Part shown: piece by piece, positions 27,925 through 36,677 of the stretch
Position numbering within the stretch: position 1 is the first letter of the stretch
How the letters are laid out: the number at the start of each line of letters is the position of its first letter
Origin: Cetobacterium ceti
GTDB taxonomy: Bacteria > Fusobacteriota > Fusobacteriia > Fusobacteriales > Fusobacteriaceae
Assembly: GCF_900167275.1 (NCBI RefSeq)
Contig: NZ_FUWX01000006.1
Location: 115,084 to 179,083 of the forward strand
Reading direction: 5' to 3'
DNA: 64,000 bases
The notes under the pieces: generated by a model
What the model was told of the DNA's origin: nothing
The model's database searches: none
What the model saw: the letters and a program-made list of their open reading frames with translations, nothing else
Translations under genes and position numbers: made by a program

Positions 27925-28203
27925 ATGACTAAAAAAGAATTTATAGATTTATTTCAAGCTAAATCAGGATTAGAAACTAAATCTCAAACTGAAAAAGTTT
28001 TAACTGCTATGTTAGAATCTTTAGAAGAAGTATTAGTAAAAGGAGAAGAAGTTTCTTTCTTAGGATTTGGAAAATTTGAAGTAGTTGAAAAAGCTGCTAG
28101 AACTGGAAGAAATCCTAAAACTGGAGAAGAAATTGCTATACCAGCTAAAAAAGCTGCCAAATTCAAGCCAGGAAAAGCTTTATCTGAAAAAATCAACGGA
28201 TAA
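27925..28203 (+). CDS. HU family DNA-binding protein
   Basis: A 92-residue histone-like nucleoid protein that bends and compacts DNA as a dimer. The N-terminal helices (MTKKEFIDLFQAKSGL) and the signature FLGFGKFEVVEKAARTGRNPKTGEEI (about 46-71), including the DNA-clamping arm with its conserved Pro, are intact. It has GGAG upstream, its own promoter and a strong terminator. Confidence 0.95.
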   Translation: MTKKEFIDLFQAKSGLETKSQTEKVLTAMLESLEEVLVKGEEVSFLGFGKFEVVEKAARTGRNPKTGEEIAIPAKKAAKFKPGKALSEKING

Positions 28204-28214
28204 TAAAAAAATTT

Positions 28215-28240
28215 CCCTCCCTATTTTTAGGGAGGGTTTT
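28215..28240. terminator. Bidirectional terminator
   Basis: CCCTCCCTA pairs with TAGGGAGGG and is followed by TTTTTT, ending the HU gene and the converging permease gene. Confidence 0.85.
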
Positions 28241-30127
28241 TTAATTCCAACGTTTTCTTTTACTAAGTAATATCATATCTCTTAGATAATTTTCATTGGG
28301 TGCTTTTAACCATCTTTCTTCAAAATCATCTTCTCCAGTTAAAAATGCAATTGTAGCCAAACTTTTCAAATGAACTCTACTACATCTCGGACAACCTATA
28401 AAAAGAAAAATTGCATGAATATTTTCATCCTTATCCTTTAAAAATATTCCCTCTTTTCCTCTAATTATAAATAATTTAAAATTATCATTTTCATTTAAAA
28501 CAATATGAGGAATAGCTGTAAAGGTATTAATTATAGTAGTACTTTTTTCTTCTCTTTCTATAAATAATTTTATAAATCTATTTTTTGTAATTCCTATATT
28601 TTTAGAAAAAATTTCAAAATTTTCATCTAAAATATCATAAATACTTTTCTTCTCTTCGATATCTAAAATAATGGCATTTTTTACTAGTTCATCAAAAATA
28701 TCTAATTCAATCTCTTCTCTTTCATGAATAATATCTCGAAGTTCCTCTTCTAAATTATGATCTAATTCTATTCCTTCAGTAATTCTTAACATTAAATGTA
28801 AAAGAGCATACTCCTTATTTTTGTTATTTTTTCCAAATTTATAATAAATAATAAATCCTGTAAGTATAAAACATATTAAAATTATCCCAGGAAAAGCTCC
28901 TAATTTAAAAATAAACCATGTAAACACTATTATTGAACCTATTTGTATCCAAGGATATAAAGGGGCCTTAAAAGTAGGTTGATAATTTCTAACTCCACTT
29001 TCTCTTAAAATTATTACTGCTAAATTTGTTAAAACATATGCTAAAAGTACTACAGCCGAAGCCACTTTTGCTAAACTTTCCAATGGAAATAATTGGGTTA
29101 CTCCTATAAAAATACCAGTTATAACTATAGAATATATTGGTGTTTTAAATTTTATATGAACTTTAGCTATTTTTTTTGGTAAAAGTCCATCTCTACTAAG
29201 TGCAATTGGGTATCTTGAAGCTGCCATTATTCCAGCATTTCCAGTAGAAATAAAAGCTAACATGGAAGCTATAACTATTATATAAAATCCAAAATCTCCC
29301 ATAAATATCTTGGCAATGTCCGCCACTGGGGTCAATGAATTCATTAGATATGAATCATTTGGAGTATTTCCAACTGTGACTAATAATAATAATCCATATA
29401 AAAATACAATACTTATAATGGATACTATGATTCCCTTGGGAATATTTTTTTTAGGATTAATTACTTCCTCTCCAACAGTTGCCGTTTGTAAAAGACCTCC
29501 ATAAGAGATAAATACAAAAGCTGATACTCCTATAATACTATTTATTTTTTCTCCAACAGTTAAAGTTTCTTTAGTGTAAAAATTTCTTACAAATGGAATA
29601 AAATTTTCCATTTTCATAGTTTTGAATCCAACTACAACATAAACTATTATTAAAAAAATTAAAAGCATCACTATTATAACTTCAAATTTACTAGCTACAT
29701 CCACTCCTACAATATTTAAAATTCCAAAAATAATAATTGTTATTATTCCAATTCCTGTCATTTGTAAATATGTTGGCTGACCAAAAATAATTTTTCCTAA
29801 AACTTCAGAAATTCCAAATATTGCCAAAGAGGCTTTTAAAGATATTGCAAACCAACTTAAAATCCCTGAAATAGTCCCTAACATCGGACCAAAAGTTTTA
29901 TTTACAAAAAAATAATCTCCTCCTGTTTTAGGCATAGCTGTTGTCAATTCAACTATGGCCATAATACCTATAAAAGCTATTAATCCACTTAATACATAGG
30001 ATAAAATCATTCCTGGTCCAGCCTTTCCATAAGCCAAACCTGGAAGAATAAAAATTCCAGAACTTATCATAGCTCCACTTGCAATACTATATACATCAAG
30101 AAATTTTAATTTTTTTTCTAATCCCAT
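28241..30127 (-). CDS. APC family amino acid permease fused to a PTS EIIA-like domain
   Basis: A 628-residue inner-membrane protein. Residues about 1-430 are a 12-helix APC-type permease (GAMISSGIFILPGLAYGKAG at the start, the unwound helix 1 motif). Residues about 465-620 form a cytoplasmic domain that looks like PTS EIIA type 2, with His541 in TAIPH at the place of the phospho-accepting histidine and a later His-Leu in CSRVHLK. A Cys pair (CPRC) just before it is unusual. The domain may regulate transport according to phosphorylation state. Monocistronic; substrate unknown. Confidence 0.8.
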   Translation of the reverse strand: MGLEKKLKFLDVYSIASGAMISSGIFILPGLAYGKAGPGMILSYVLSGLIAFIGIMAIVELTTAMPKTGGDYFFVNKTFGPMLGTISGILSWFAISLKASLAIFGISEVLGKIIFGQPTYLQMTGIGIITIIIFGILNIVGVDVASKFEVIIVMLLIFLIIVYVVVGFKTMKMENFIPFVRNFYTKETLTVGEKINSIIGVSAFVFISYGGLLQTATVGEEVINPKKNIPKGIIVSIISIVFLYGLLLLVTVGNTPNDSYLMNSLTPVADIAKIFMGDFGFYIIVIASMLAFISTGNAGIMAASRYPIALSRDGLLPKKIAKVHIKFKTPIYSIVITGIFIGVTQLFPLESLAKVASAVVLLAYVLTNLAVIILRESGVRNYQPTFKAPLYPWIQIGSIIVFTWFIFKLGAFPGIILICFILTGFIIYYKFGKNNKNKEYALLHLMLRITEGIELDHNLEEELRDIIHEREEIELDIFDELVKNAIILDIEEKKSIYDILDENFEIFSKNIGITKNRFIKLFIEREEKSTTIINTFTAIPHIVLNENDNFKLFIIRGKEGIFLKDKDENIHAIFLFIGCPRCSRVHLKSLATIAFLTGEDDFEERWLKAPNENYLRDMILLSKRKRWN

Positions 30128-30186
30128 ATTTTACCTCCAAAAGTTCATTTAAAAAGTAAAATACAAATTATCTTTTAATTTCCTCT

Positions 30187-30222
30187 ATAAAAAAAACTTC
30201 CTAGAGTAAATCTAGGAAGTAT
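30187..30222 (-). terminator. Terminator of the 85-residue protein gene
   Basis: ACTTCCTAGA and TCTAGGAAGT form a perfect stem followed by eight U on the minus strand. Confidence 0.8.
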
Positions 30223-30225
30223 ATT

Positions 30226-30483
30226 TTAACTACATCTTTCTACTTTTTCAGTATAAGTCATACTATCTAACAGATCCCATTTATTTATATCTGTTTTTCT
30301 AAAAATTCTCATCTCTTGTCCCTCTTCTAATTTAGAAGATAATCTTGCAAAATATTTTTCAGCCAAATCTAATTTATAAAAAAATTCTCTGAACTTTATA
30401 TCATCGAATTCTTGATTGTCATAGATTCTTTTCCCTAAATACATCTCAACTCTAAATAAGTTTGATTTTTTGTTTATCATCAT
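30226..30483 (-). CDS. Small hypothetical protein, 85 aa
   Basis: I do not recognise the family. It is a charged, soluble, helical protein with no signal or membrane segment, and ends in a Cys-Ser. The first of two adjacent ATGs is 8 bp after a GGGGGG ribosome site. It has a good promoter and a strong terminator, so it is probably expressed. It diverges from another small unknown gene at 30676. Confidence 0.6.
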   Translation of the reverse strand: MMINKKSNLFRVEMYLGKRIYDNQEFDDIKFREFFYKLDLAEKYFARLSSKLEEGQEMRIFRKTDINKWDLLDSMTYTEKVERCS

Positions 30484-30530
30484 TTTTAATCCCCCCCGAT
30501 AGTAATGATATAAATAAAAAGCCCTACCAT

Positions 30531-30560
30531 ATTATATAATAATTGACACAATTTTAACAA
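30531..30560 (-). promoter_or_regulatory. Promoter of the 85-residue protein gene
   Basis: On the minus strand TTGTTA (30555-30560), 18 bp, TATAAT (30531-30536). Confidence 0.6.
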
Positions 30561-30675
30561 TATATTATATATATGTTTACATTTTATACACTCTTAACTT
30601 TTTTTAACTTTACATAAAAATAAAAATAGAGTATTATAATTTTTAAATTTAGATATCTATGGAGGGGAGATAACT

Positions 30676-30942
30676 ATGTTTAATTTTTCTATTAAGGAAA
30701 TTAATCGTCAACGAATTAAAAATATTTATTTTGAAAAAAACACTTTACTTATTGAATATTTAAGCGGTTTTAAATATTCCTATGGTAATATCTCTTTTTA
30801 CTTAGTTAAAGATCACTTAGAAAATATTATAAAAGGAATTAAAAGAAACAATTACTGTCTAATTGATGATACTTTACATTTATTATTTTCTGTTTTAGAT
30901 GAATATCCATGTACTATAGAATCATCTTCTATTGAAATTTAA
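30676..30942 (+). CDS. Small hypothetical protein, 88 aa
   Basis: Not recognised. A soluble 88-residue protein rich in Ile, Lys and Asn; the segment LIEYLSGFKYSYGNIS (about 26-41) is loosely reminiscent of KTSC-type domains, but I do not assert this. GGAGGGGAG precedes the ATG. A promoter TTTACA - 17 bp - TATTAT is visible around 30612-30640, and a two-way terminator follows. Transcribed divergently from the 85-residue gene. Confidence 0.6.
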   Translation: MFNFSIKEINRQRIKNIYFEKNTLLIEYLSGFKYSYGNISFYLVKDHLENIIKGIKRNNYCLIDDTLHLLFSVLDEYPCTIESSSIEI

Positions 30943-30975
30943 AAAACTGTAGATATCACTCTACAGTTTTTATCT
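30942..30975. terminator. Bidirectional terminator
   Basis: AAAAACTGTAG pairs with CTACAGTTTTT, between the small hypothetical gene and the converging MATE gene. Confidence 0.8.
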
Positions 30976-32290
30976 TTTTTAATCCTATTGTATATAATAT
31001 CATTCCAGATATTATAACTGTTATCATTTCATTTAAAGGTGCTGAAGCCCAAATACCTTGTCTATCAAAAATTAAAGGTAAAATATATAATAAAATATTA
31101 ATAATTACTATTCCTCTAAGAATACTTAAAATACTTGAAGTTAAAGCATCTTCTATAGCTGTAAAATATGCCCCTATTATTATATTTATTCCCATTATTA
31201 AATAAGTGAAACTATATAATCTTATAGCTTCAGAAGTTATTAATTTTAAATGTTCATTATTTTTAATAAAAATAAGAATTATTTCATCGCTAAAATAATT
31301 TATACTTAAATAGAAAATAACTCCTAATGTTATGACTACACCCATTGAAATTTTTAAAATCTCTTTAATTCTATCAAAATTTTTACCCCCAAAATTATAA
31401 CTTATTATTGGTTGTACTCCTTGGGCAAAACCTATCATTGTCATTGTTACTAAAGTAGAAATATATCCTATAATTCCAAAAGCAGATACACCCTCATTTC
31501 CCATAATTTTCATAATACTTATATTAAATGCCATTATTACTATACCTGTAGCAACTTCTGTTAAAAATTCAGATGAACCATTAAATAGAATATTCCAAGT
31601 TTTTTTTAAATTTATTTTTACAAATTTAAATCTTAGTTTTTTTCTTTTAAATTTTAAATAATATATTAAGGGCAAAACTACACTCATTTGTGCTGTTCCT
31701 GTGGCTAAAGCTGCCCCTTTTAGCCCCATATTTAATTTTGCTATTAAAATATAATCTAATAATATATTTACAACAGCACCTGCCATAATACAAAACATTG
31801 AGTAGGTAGGATTTCCATCAACTCTTACAAAAATTTCAAACCCATATCCTAACAAATAAAATACAACAAAAAATGACAAGTAAAATAAATATATTTTTGC
31901 ATCACCTGCAATAACATCATTAGCGCCGAGTATTCTTACTGCTTTATCAGAAAAAATAGTTCCTATAAGGCTAATTAAGCCTCCTAAGATTATGAAAAGT
32001 TGAACAGATAGACTATAGATTTTTGAAGCATCTTTTTCTTTTTGTTCTCCCAACTTAATTCCGATTATGGTCGCTCCGCCAATTCCTATCATAATTCCCA
32101 TAGCAAATGCTAAATTTATAAAAGGCATTACAATATTAACTGCTGCAAGACCCTTCGAGCCCAAATACTTACTTACGAAAAAACCATCTACAATTGTGTA
32201 CAAAGAGAAAATCCAGTTAGTCAATACAGGTGGAATCCCATATCTAATTATCAACGTTTTTAAGTTTCCTCTTCCTAAATCTAATTTCAT
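30956..32290 (-). CDS. MATE family multidrug/cation antiporter
   Basis: A 444-residue inner-membrane exporter with 12 hydrophobic segments in two homologous halves. MATE landmarks include the N-terminal YGIPPVLTNWIFSLYTIVDGFFVSKYLGSKGLAAVNI and, in the second half, GFAQGVQPIISYNFGGKNF. The promoter has the overlong 19-bp spacer with a dyad typical of MerR-family control, so the pump is probably induced by a toxic compound. No MerR gene is in the window. Substrates unknown. Confidence 0.87.
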   Translation of the reverse strand: MKLDLGRGNLKTLIIRYGIPPVLTNWIFSLYTIVDGFFVSKYLGSKGLAAVNIVMPFINLAFAMGIMIGIGGATIIGIKLGEQKEKDASKIYSLSVQLFIILGGLISLIGTIFSDKAVRILGANDVIAGDAKIYLFYLSFFVVFYLLGYGFEIFVRVDGNPTYSMFCIMAGAVVNILLDYILIAKLNMGLKGAALATGTAQMSVVLPLIYYLKFKRKKLRFKFVKINLKKTWNILFNGSSEFLTEVATGIVIMAFNISIMKIMGNEGVSAFGIIGYISTLVTMTMIGFAQGVQPIISYNFGGKNFDRIKEILKISMGVVITLGVIFYLSINYFSDEIILIFIKNNEHLKLITSEAIRLYSFTYLIMGINIIIGAYFTAIEDALTSSILSILRGIVIINILLYILPLIFDRQGIWASAPLNEMITVIISGMILYTIGLKKIKTVE

Positions 32291-32311
32291 TTAAATCCTC
32301 CTCCTTTTTTA

Positions 32312-32342
32312 AGTATAAACCCTAGAACGATTCTAATGTCAA
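32312..32342 (-). promoter_or_regulatory. MerR-type promoter with a 19-bp spacer (MATE gene)
   Basis: On the minus strand TTGACA (32337-32342) and TATACT (32312-32317) are separated by 19 bp instead of 17. The spacer holds the dyad TAGAA-TCG-TTCTA. This is the architecture that MerR-family activators correct by bending DNA. Confidence 0.7.
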
Positions 32343-32422
32343 TAAAAAAAAGGATTTGATTTAATTTTAAGAATATACTTTGAGCGAACATTAAAACTAA
32401 CTTATGGGGTGAAAAAATTAAA

Positions 32423-33115
32423 ATGAAAAAATGGCTAGGAGCTTCTTTTATTTTTCCTATTTTTGTTTTTCTTTGCTTTAGTGCCTTTGGAAGAAAAACT
32501 ATAACTGTGGGGACAACTACTGACCTTCCACCTTTTTCTTTTCATGAAAATGGAGTTCATAAAGGCTTTGATATAGATTTAATCAATGCTGTTGGGAAAA
32601 AAATAAATTATCATATAGTAATCAAAGATCTTCCCTTTAGAAAATTAGAGAGAGCACTTTTAAATGAGGAAGTAGACATTATTATGGCTGGAATGACTAT
32701 AACCGATGATAGAAAAAAATCTTTTAATTTTTCTAATCCATATTTTAATAATACACAAGTTTTATTAAGTAAAAATAAAAATTTTAATTTTAAAAATACT
32801 AAAGTTGGAATACTTGAAGGGCGTATAAATGTCTTTAATAATAAAAATTTATCTTTTGAAAAGTTTTGTAATTTATTTAAAGCTGTGGATAATTTAAAAG
32901 AAAATAATATTGATTTTTTAGCGATGGATATTTCAACTGCATATTATTTTGCAAAAAAATATAATTTAGAAATTATTAATCCTAATTTACCTACAACTAA
33001 TTATGGTATTGGAATTCATAAAAAAAATTCTCACCTTCTTCAAGAAATTAATAAAGCCCTCATCTCAATAAAAGATGAAGGCATTTATGATGAAATATTT
33101 GAAAAACATTTTTAA
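32423..33115 (+). CDS. Periplasmic amino acid-binding protein (SBP_bac_3), orphan
   Basis: A 230-residue exported solute-binding protein of a polar amino acid ABC transporter. The signal peptide (about 1-23) ends near SAFG and is followed by the family's ITVGTTTDLPPFSF and GFDIDLINAVGKKI; the segment IIMAGMTITDDRKKSFNFSNPYF is diagnostic. It lies alone, without permease or ATPase genes. A permease-ATPase pair lacking a binding protein lies at 47.98-49.49 kb, so the two may work together. Confidence 0.87.
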   Translation: MKKWLGASFIFPIFVFLCFSAFGRKTITVGTTTDLPPFSFHENGVHKGFDIDLINAVGKKINYHIVIKDLPFRKLERALLNEEVDIIMAGMTITDDRKKSFNFSNPYFNNTQVLLSKNKNFNFKNTKVGILEGRINVFNNKNLSFEKFCNLFKAVDNLKENNIDFLAMDISTAYYFAKKYNLEIINPNLPTTNYGIGIHKKNSHLLQEINKALISIKDEGIYDEIFEKHF

Positions 33116-33142
33116 TAGAGCTCTATGCTCTATTTTTTATTT
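33113..33142. terminator. Bidirectional terminator
   Basis: AATAGAGC and GCTCTATT pair around TCTAT, followed by T-runs. Confidence 0.7.
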
Positions 33143-34229
33143 TATTAGCTATTTCTAAAAATCTATTTATACTATATGAAAAAAATTCTTGAATTTCTTT
33201 ACAATATTTATATTGACCATTAATGTCTCTATATCTTTTACATCCGTTTCTGCATAATTTTTGCCATTTACATTTTTTACATTCTTCTGGAATATTTAAA
33301 GATTCTAAATAGAAATTTTGAGAAATTTTATTTTTAAAAATCTCATCAAAAGTATCCTTATAAATATTTCCTAACTTCCACTTATCTATCACATAAAAAT
33401 CACAGGGATAAATACTTCCATCACTTTCAATAACATTTTGAATAGAACAGTGCCCCATCATATCACAAGATTCTGCTCTGCCATTTAAAATAATCATCAA
33501 TATATTTTCAAAGTATCTAATACTATAAATATTGCCATTAATAATATCTTCATACCACATATCAAAAAGTTTTTTTAAACTCTTTAGATAAATTTTATTA
33601 TCTAAATTTTTATTAATAATTTTATTTTCATTTATAGAATCTAAACATGGAATATATTGTTGAAATCTTATATTTTCTTTTTTGAAAAAATCATAAACTT
33701 CCTCTATATTTTCTCCTAAAGTATTATCTAAAACTGCCAAAATATTATAATCTACATTATATTTATCTAATAATTTCTTACTCTTAAAAATCTTATCAAA
33801 AGTTCCCTCTCCCTTTGAATCAATTCTTCTTTCATTATGAACTTTTTCATTCCCATCTAAAGATAGTCCAACTAAAAAATTATTTTCTTTTAAATATTTT
33901 GCCCATTTTTCATCCAAAACAAATCCATTCGTTTGAATGCTATTATTTATAGTTGCATTTTTTAAATTATATTTTTTTTGAAACTCTATTAATTTTTCAT
34001 AAAAATGAAGTCCAATTAAAGTTGGTTCTCCCCCTTGAAATACAAAATTACAAATACCATTTTCAACATAATTTAAAGCTTTTTTCACTATTTCCTCTAG
34101 AGTTTCTATTTTCATAAATCCATGAGATTTAATCTCTCTTTCTTCTGATAAATCCTCATAAAAACAATATTTACACCTTATATTACATTGACTTGAAGAG
34201 GGCTTTATTAGTACACTTAATCCTTTCAT
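33123..34229 (-). CDS. Anaerobic sulfatase-maturating enzyme (radical SAM/SPASM)
   Basis: A 368-residue radical S-adenosylmethionine enzyme that oxidises the active-site cysteine of the sulfatase to formylglycine without oxygen. The radical SAM motif is Cys15, Cys19 and Cys22 (CNIRCKYC). The SPASM part carries the further cysteines of auxiliary clusters, including CDMMGHC, YPCDFY and CKKCKWQKLC. It sits 12 bp after the sulfatase gene, so substrate and maturase are encoded together. Confidence 0.92.
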   Translation of the reverse strand: MKGLSVLIKPSSSQCNIRCKYCFYEDLSEEREIKSHGFMKIETLEEIVKKALNYVENGICNFVFQGGEPTLIGLHFYEKLIEFQKKYNLKNATINNSIQTNGFVLDEKWAKYLKENNFLVGLSLDGNEKVHNERRIDSKGEGTFDKIFKSKKLLDKYNVDYNILAVLDNTLGENIEEVYDFFKKENIRFQQYIPCLDSINENKIINKNLDNKIYLKSLKKLFDMWYEDIINGNIYSIRYFENILMIILNGRAESCDMMGHCSIQNVIESDGSIYPCDFYVIDKWKLGNIYKDTFDEIFKNKISQNFYLESLNIPEECKKCKWQKLCRNGCKRYRDINGQYKYCKEIQEFFSYSINRFLEIANKIKNRA

Positions 34230-34241
34230 TTTCTGCTCCTA

Positions 34242-35693
34242 TTATAAGTAATTAATGATTCTATATAACCAATTTGCCAAAGGATCTTTTAATCTTATCA
34301 TTTCACCATATAATTCCTCTAACATCTCTTTTTTTATCTCTTTATATTTTAAATCATAAAAAATATTATTCATTTCTTGAGGATCATTTTTTAAATCATA
34401 TAACTCACATTTATCTGTACTATTGAAAATTAATTTATAATCTTTTCTTCTCCACATTCTTTGTTCAAAAGATACAAAATGTCCTGCAAGTTGAGCTAAA
34501 ATTCCTCTTCTCTCTTCATAATTACCATTTTCCATTAAACTTAAGAAACTTTTACCATCAAAAAATTCTGGGATTTCTTTTCCTGCAATTTCACAACACG
34601 TAGGTGTCAAATCATGAAGATATATTAAACTATCATCTTTTTCATTTTTTCTTAAAGAATTAGGATCTTTTACTATCATTGGTATATTATATATTTTATC
34701 TAACATGAACTCACCCTTTTCAATCAATCTATGAGCTCCCATTGCATCTCCATGATCTGCTGTAACTGCTATAAATGAATTATTATATAATCCCTCTTCT
34801 TTTAAAAATTCAAAAAAATCTCCTAAAGCATCATCTATTAAAGTGATATATCCCCAAAATTTACTTATAACTTCTTTCCACTTCTCTTCAGGAGCGTCCC
34901 ATACTCCCCACATTTGAGATATGTATTTATGATAAAGAGGTCTATCTTTTAATGGATTATTAAAACTTTCATCTAATATTACTTCATCTTTAGAATACAT
35001 TGAATAGTATGGTTCTGGAATTACACAAGGTGTATGTGGTCCCCAAAAATTCATCCATATAAAAAATGGTTTAGCTTCTTTTTTAGCTTCTAAAATTTGT
35101 TTTTTAGCTTCTTCCACTACAAAATATGGTAATGTAGCTTCTTTTGGACAATTTAATTTCCCCGACAGCTCTTGAACTCTTAAATGAGGGTTTTCTCCAA
35201 AATAAGCTTCAGTTACTTCTGGGATTTCAAATCCTTTTTCTTCTAACCATTTTACATATCTATCTTCTAATTTAGGACCCTGATCAAAAACCATATTTTT
35301 GTAAACTCCACTTCCAGGATATCCATATCCATCAAAGTTATGACCTTCAAATCCAAAATCCTTTGGTAATAATTTACCACCTACATGCCATTTACCCACA
35401 TATAATTTTTTATATTCATCTAAACTTGAAATTATATTTGGATTTTCTTTTTTAGGATCACTAACTGCTGCTTTTTCAACATTTCTTACAAGTCCGTGAT
35501 TAGTTGGCATCTGTCCTGTAAAAAGCGATGTTCTTGCAGGTCCGCATACTGCTGCAGGCGTATAAGCATTTGTAAATGTCACTCCATCCTTTGCTAATCT
35601 ATCTAAATTAGGCGTTTTAACTACTTCGTGTCCATAAGTCCCTAACATATCTGTTCTAACTTGATCCATTAAAATTAAAGCAATATTATTCAT
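34242..35693 (-). CDS. Cytoplasmic formylglycine-dependent sulfatase
   Basis: A 483-residue alkaline phosphatase-superfamily sulfatase. The sulfatase signature starts at Cys50 in CGPAR (CxPxR), the cysteine-type site matured by the neighbouring anaerobic maturase. Metal-site residues are in LMDQVRTD at the N-terminus and TADHGDAMGAH in the C-terminal half. There is no signal peptide, so it acts on sulfate esters that have been imported. The GntR regulator upstream suggests induction by the substrate. The substrate itself is unknown. Confidence 0.88.
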   Translation of the reverse strand: MNNIALILMDQVRTDMLGTYGHEVVKTPNLDRLAKDGVTFTNAYTPAAVCGPARTSLFTGQMPTNHGLVRNVEKAAVSDPKKENPNIISSLDEYKKLYVGKWHVGGKLLPKDFGFEGHNFDGYGYPGSGVYKNMVFDQGPKLEDRYVKWLEEKGFEIPEVTEAYFGENPHLRVQELSGKLNCPKEATLPYFVVEEAKKQILEAKKEAKPFFIWMNFWGPHTPCVIPEPYYSMYSKDEVILDESFNNPLKDRPLYHKYISQMWGVWDAPEEKWKEVISKFWGYITLIDDALGDFFEFLKEEGLYNNSFIAVTADHGDAMGAHRLIEKGEFMLDKIYNIPMIVKDPNSLRKNEKDDSLIYLHDLTPTCCEIAGKEIPEFFDGKSFLSLMENGNYEERRGILAQLAGHFVSFEQRMWRRKDYKLIFNSTDKCELYDLKNDPQEMNNIFYDLKYKEIKKEMLEELYGEMIRLKDPLANWLYRIINYL

Positions 35694-35713
35694 TAAAATC
35701 CCCCTTTTTTTTA

Positions 35714-36427
35714 TTATAAATTATATTCTGTTTTATATCTAAATCTATCCCCTCTAACTATTGACAAAGTATATTCAACTACGTCATCTTTTTCTAAAAG
35801 AATTTTTTCAATTTTCATTCCTAATGAATTATTTTTTCCATTTAATCTTCTTCTCTCTTCCTTATTTAATGGGCACGATAAAAAGTTTTCTTTTCCTTTT
35901 GTGGGCTTGAAAAAAAATTTTTTTCTTAAAATATCATACAAGTTAATATTTTCTGAAATAAATTTTTCTAGACCTAAAAATCGTTTTTCAGGAAGATAAA
36001 TTTTTTCATAAATAACAGGATCATCATCTATATATCTAATCCAAATTATTTCATAAATTTTTTCATTTTCATTTTTATTCATTTTTTTACTTAGATATTC
36101 ATCACAAATTATTTTATTAAAAGAAATTATTTTAGAATGAGGATTTTTTCCAATTTTTTTTACTTCATCGTAAAATCCTGAAAGTTCAGTTCTATTTTGT
36201 TCAATTATTTTAGGAGAAACAAATGTTCCTTTGCCTCTAATTTTAAATATCAAACCTTCCTCTTCTAATTCTTTTAATGCCCTTCTAATAGTTATTCTGC
36301 TAACTTTATAGCTTTTACATAACTCCTCTTCTGTCATTAATTTTTCATTTTCTTTTAAAGCTTCATCTTTTATTATTTTTTTTAAATCTTCATAAACTTC
36401 AATATACATTATTCGTTTTTCAATCAT
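35714..36427 (-). CDS. GntR family (HutC/UTRA type) transcriptional regulator
   Basis: A 237-residue regulator. The N-terminal winged helix (about 10-75) has the GntR pattern EELCKSYKVSRITIRRALKE followed by a wing LIFKIRGKGTFVSP. Residues 90-235 form a UTRA effector-binding domain. It is the first gene of the sulfatase operon, which it probably represses until its ligand, likely a sugar or organosulfate, is present. A direct repeat TTGTTATATTTGTTATAT at about 36438-36456, just upstream of its start, could be part of the operator. Confidence 0.88.
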   Translation of the reverse strand: MIEKRIMYIEVYEDLKKIIKDEALKENEKLMTEEELCKSYKVSRITIRRALKELEEEGLIFKIRGKGTFVSPKIIEQNRTELSGFYDEVKKIGKNPHSKIISFNKIICDEYLSKKMNKNENEKIYEIIWIRYIDDDPVIYEKIYLPEKRFLGLEKFISENINLYDILRKKFFFKPTKGKENFLSCPLNKEERRRLNGKNNSLGMKIEKILLEKDDVVEYTLSIVRGDRFRYKTEYNL

Positions 36428-36677
36428 TTTCCCCTCTTGTTGTTATATTTGTTATATTAAGTTTTATATCATAATACAATACTATTTTTCAACTTTTTTT
36501 TTATTTTTTAGATAAAATGTTATATTTTTAAATAAAGTTTTTTAAAATAACTTGCTTTTTTTGACTTTTAAAGTTAATAAATTATTGTGATAATTTTTTA
36601 GTTTATGAAAGGGGGGATAAGAATCCATCTTGGTATACTTAAGAGAACAAAAAATAAATATAATCTAGGAGGAATTT
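36428..36677. other. Divergent regulatory region between the gntR operon and the glycine/alanine symporter
   Basis: About 250 bp of AT-rich DNA without an ORF. It contains a TTGTTATAT direct repeat near gntR, a TTGACT (36561-36566) without a convincing -10 at the right distance, and a GGGGGG run (36610-36616) with no start codon behind it. I found no glycine riboswitch here. Confidence 0.4.
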
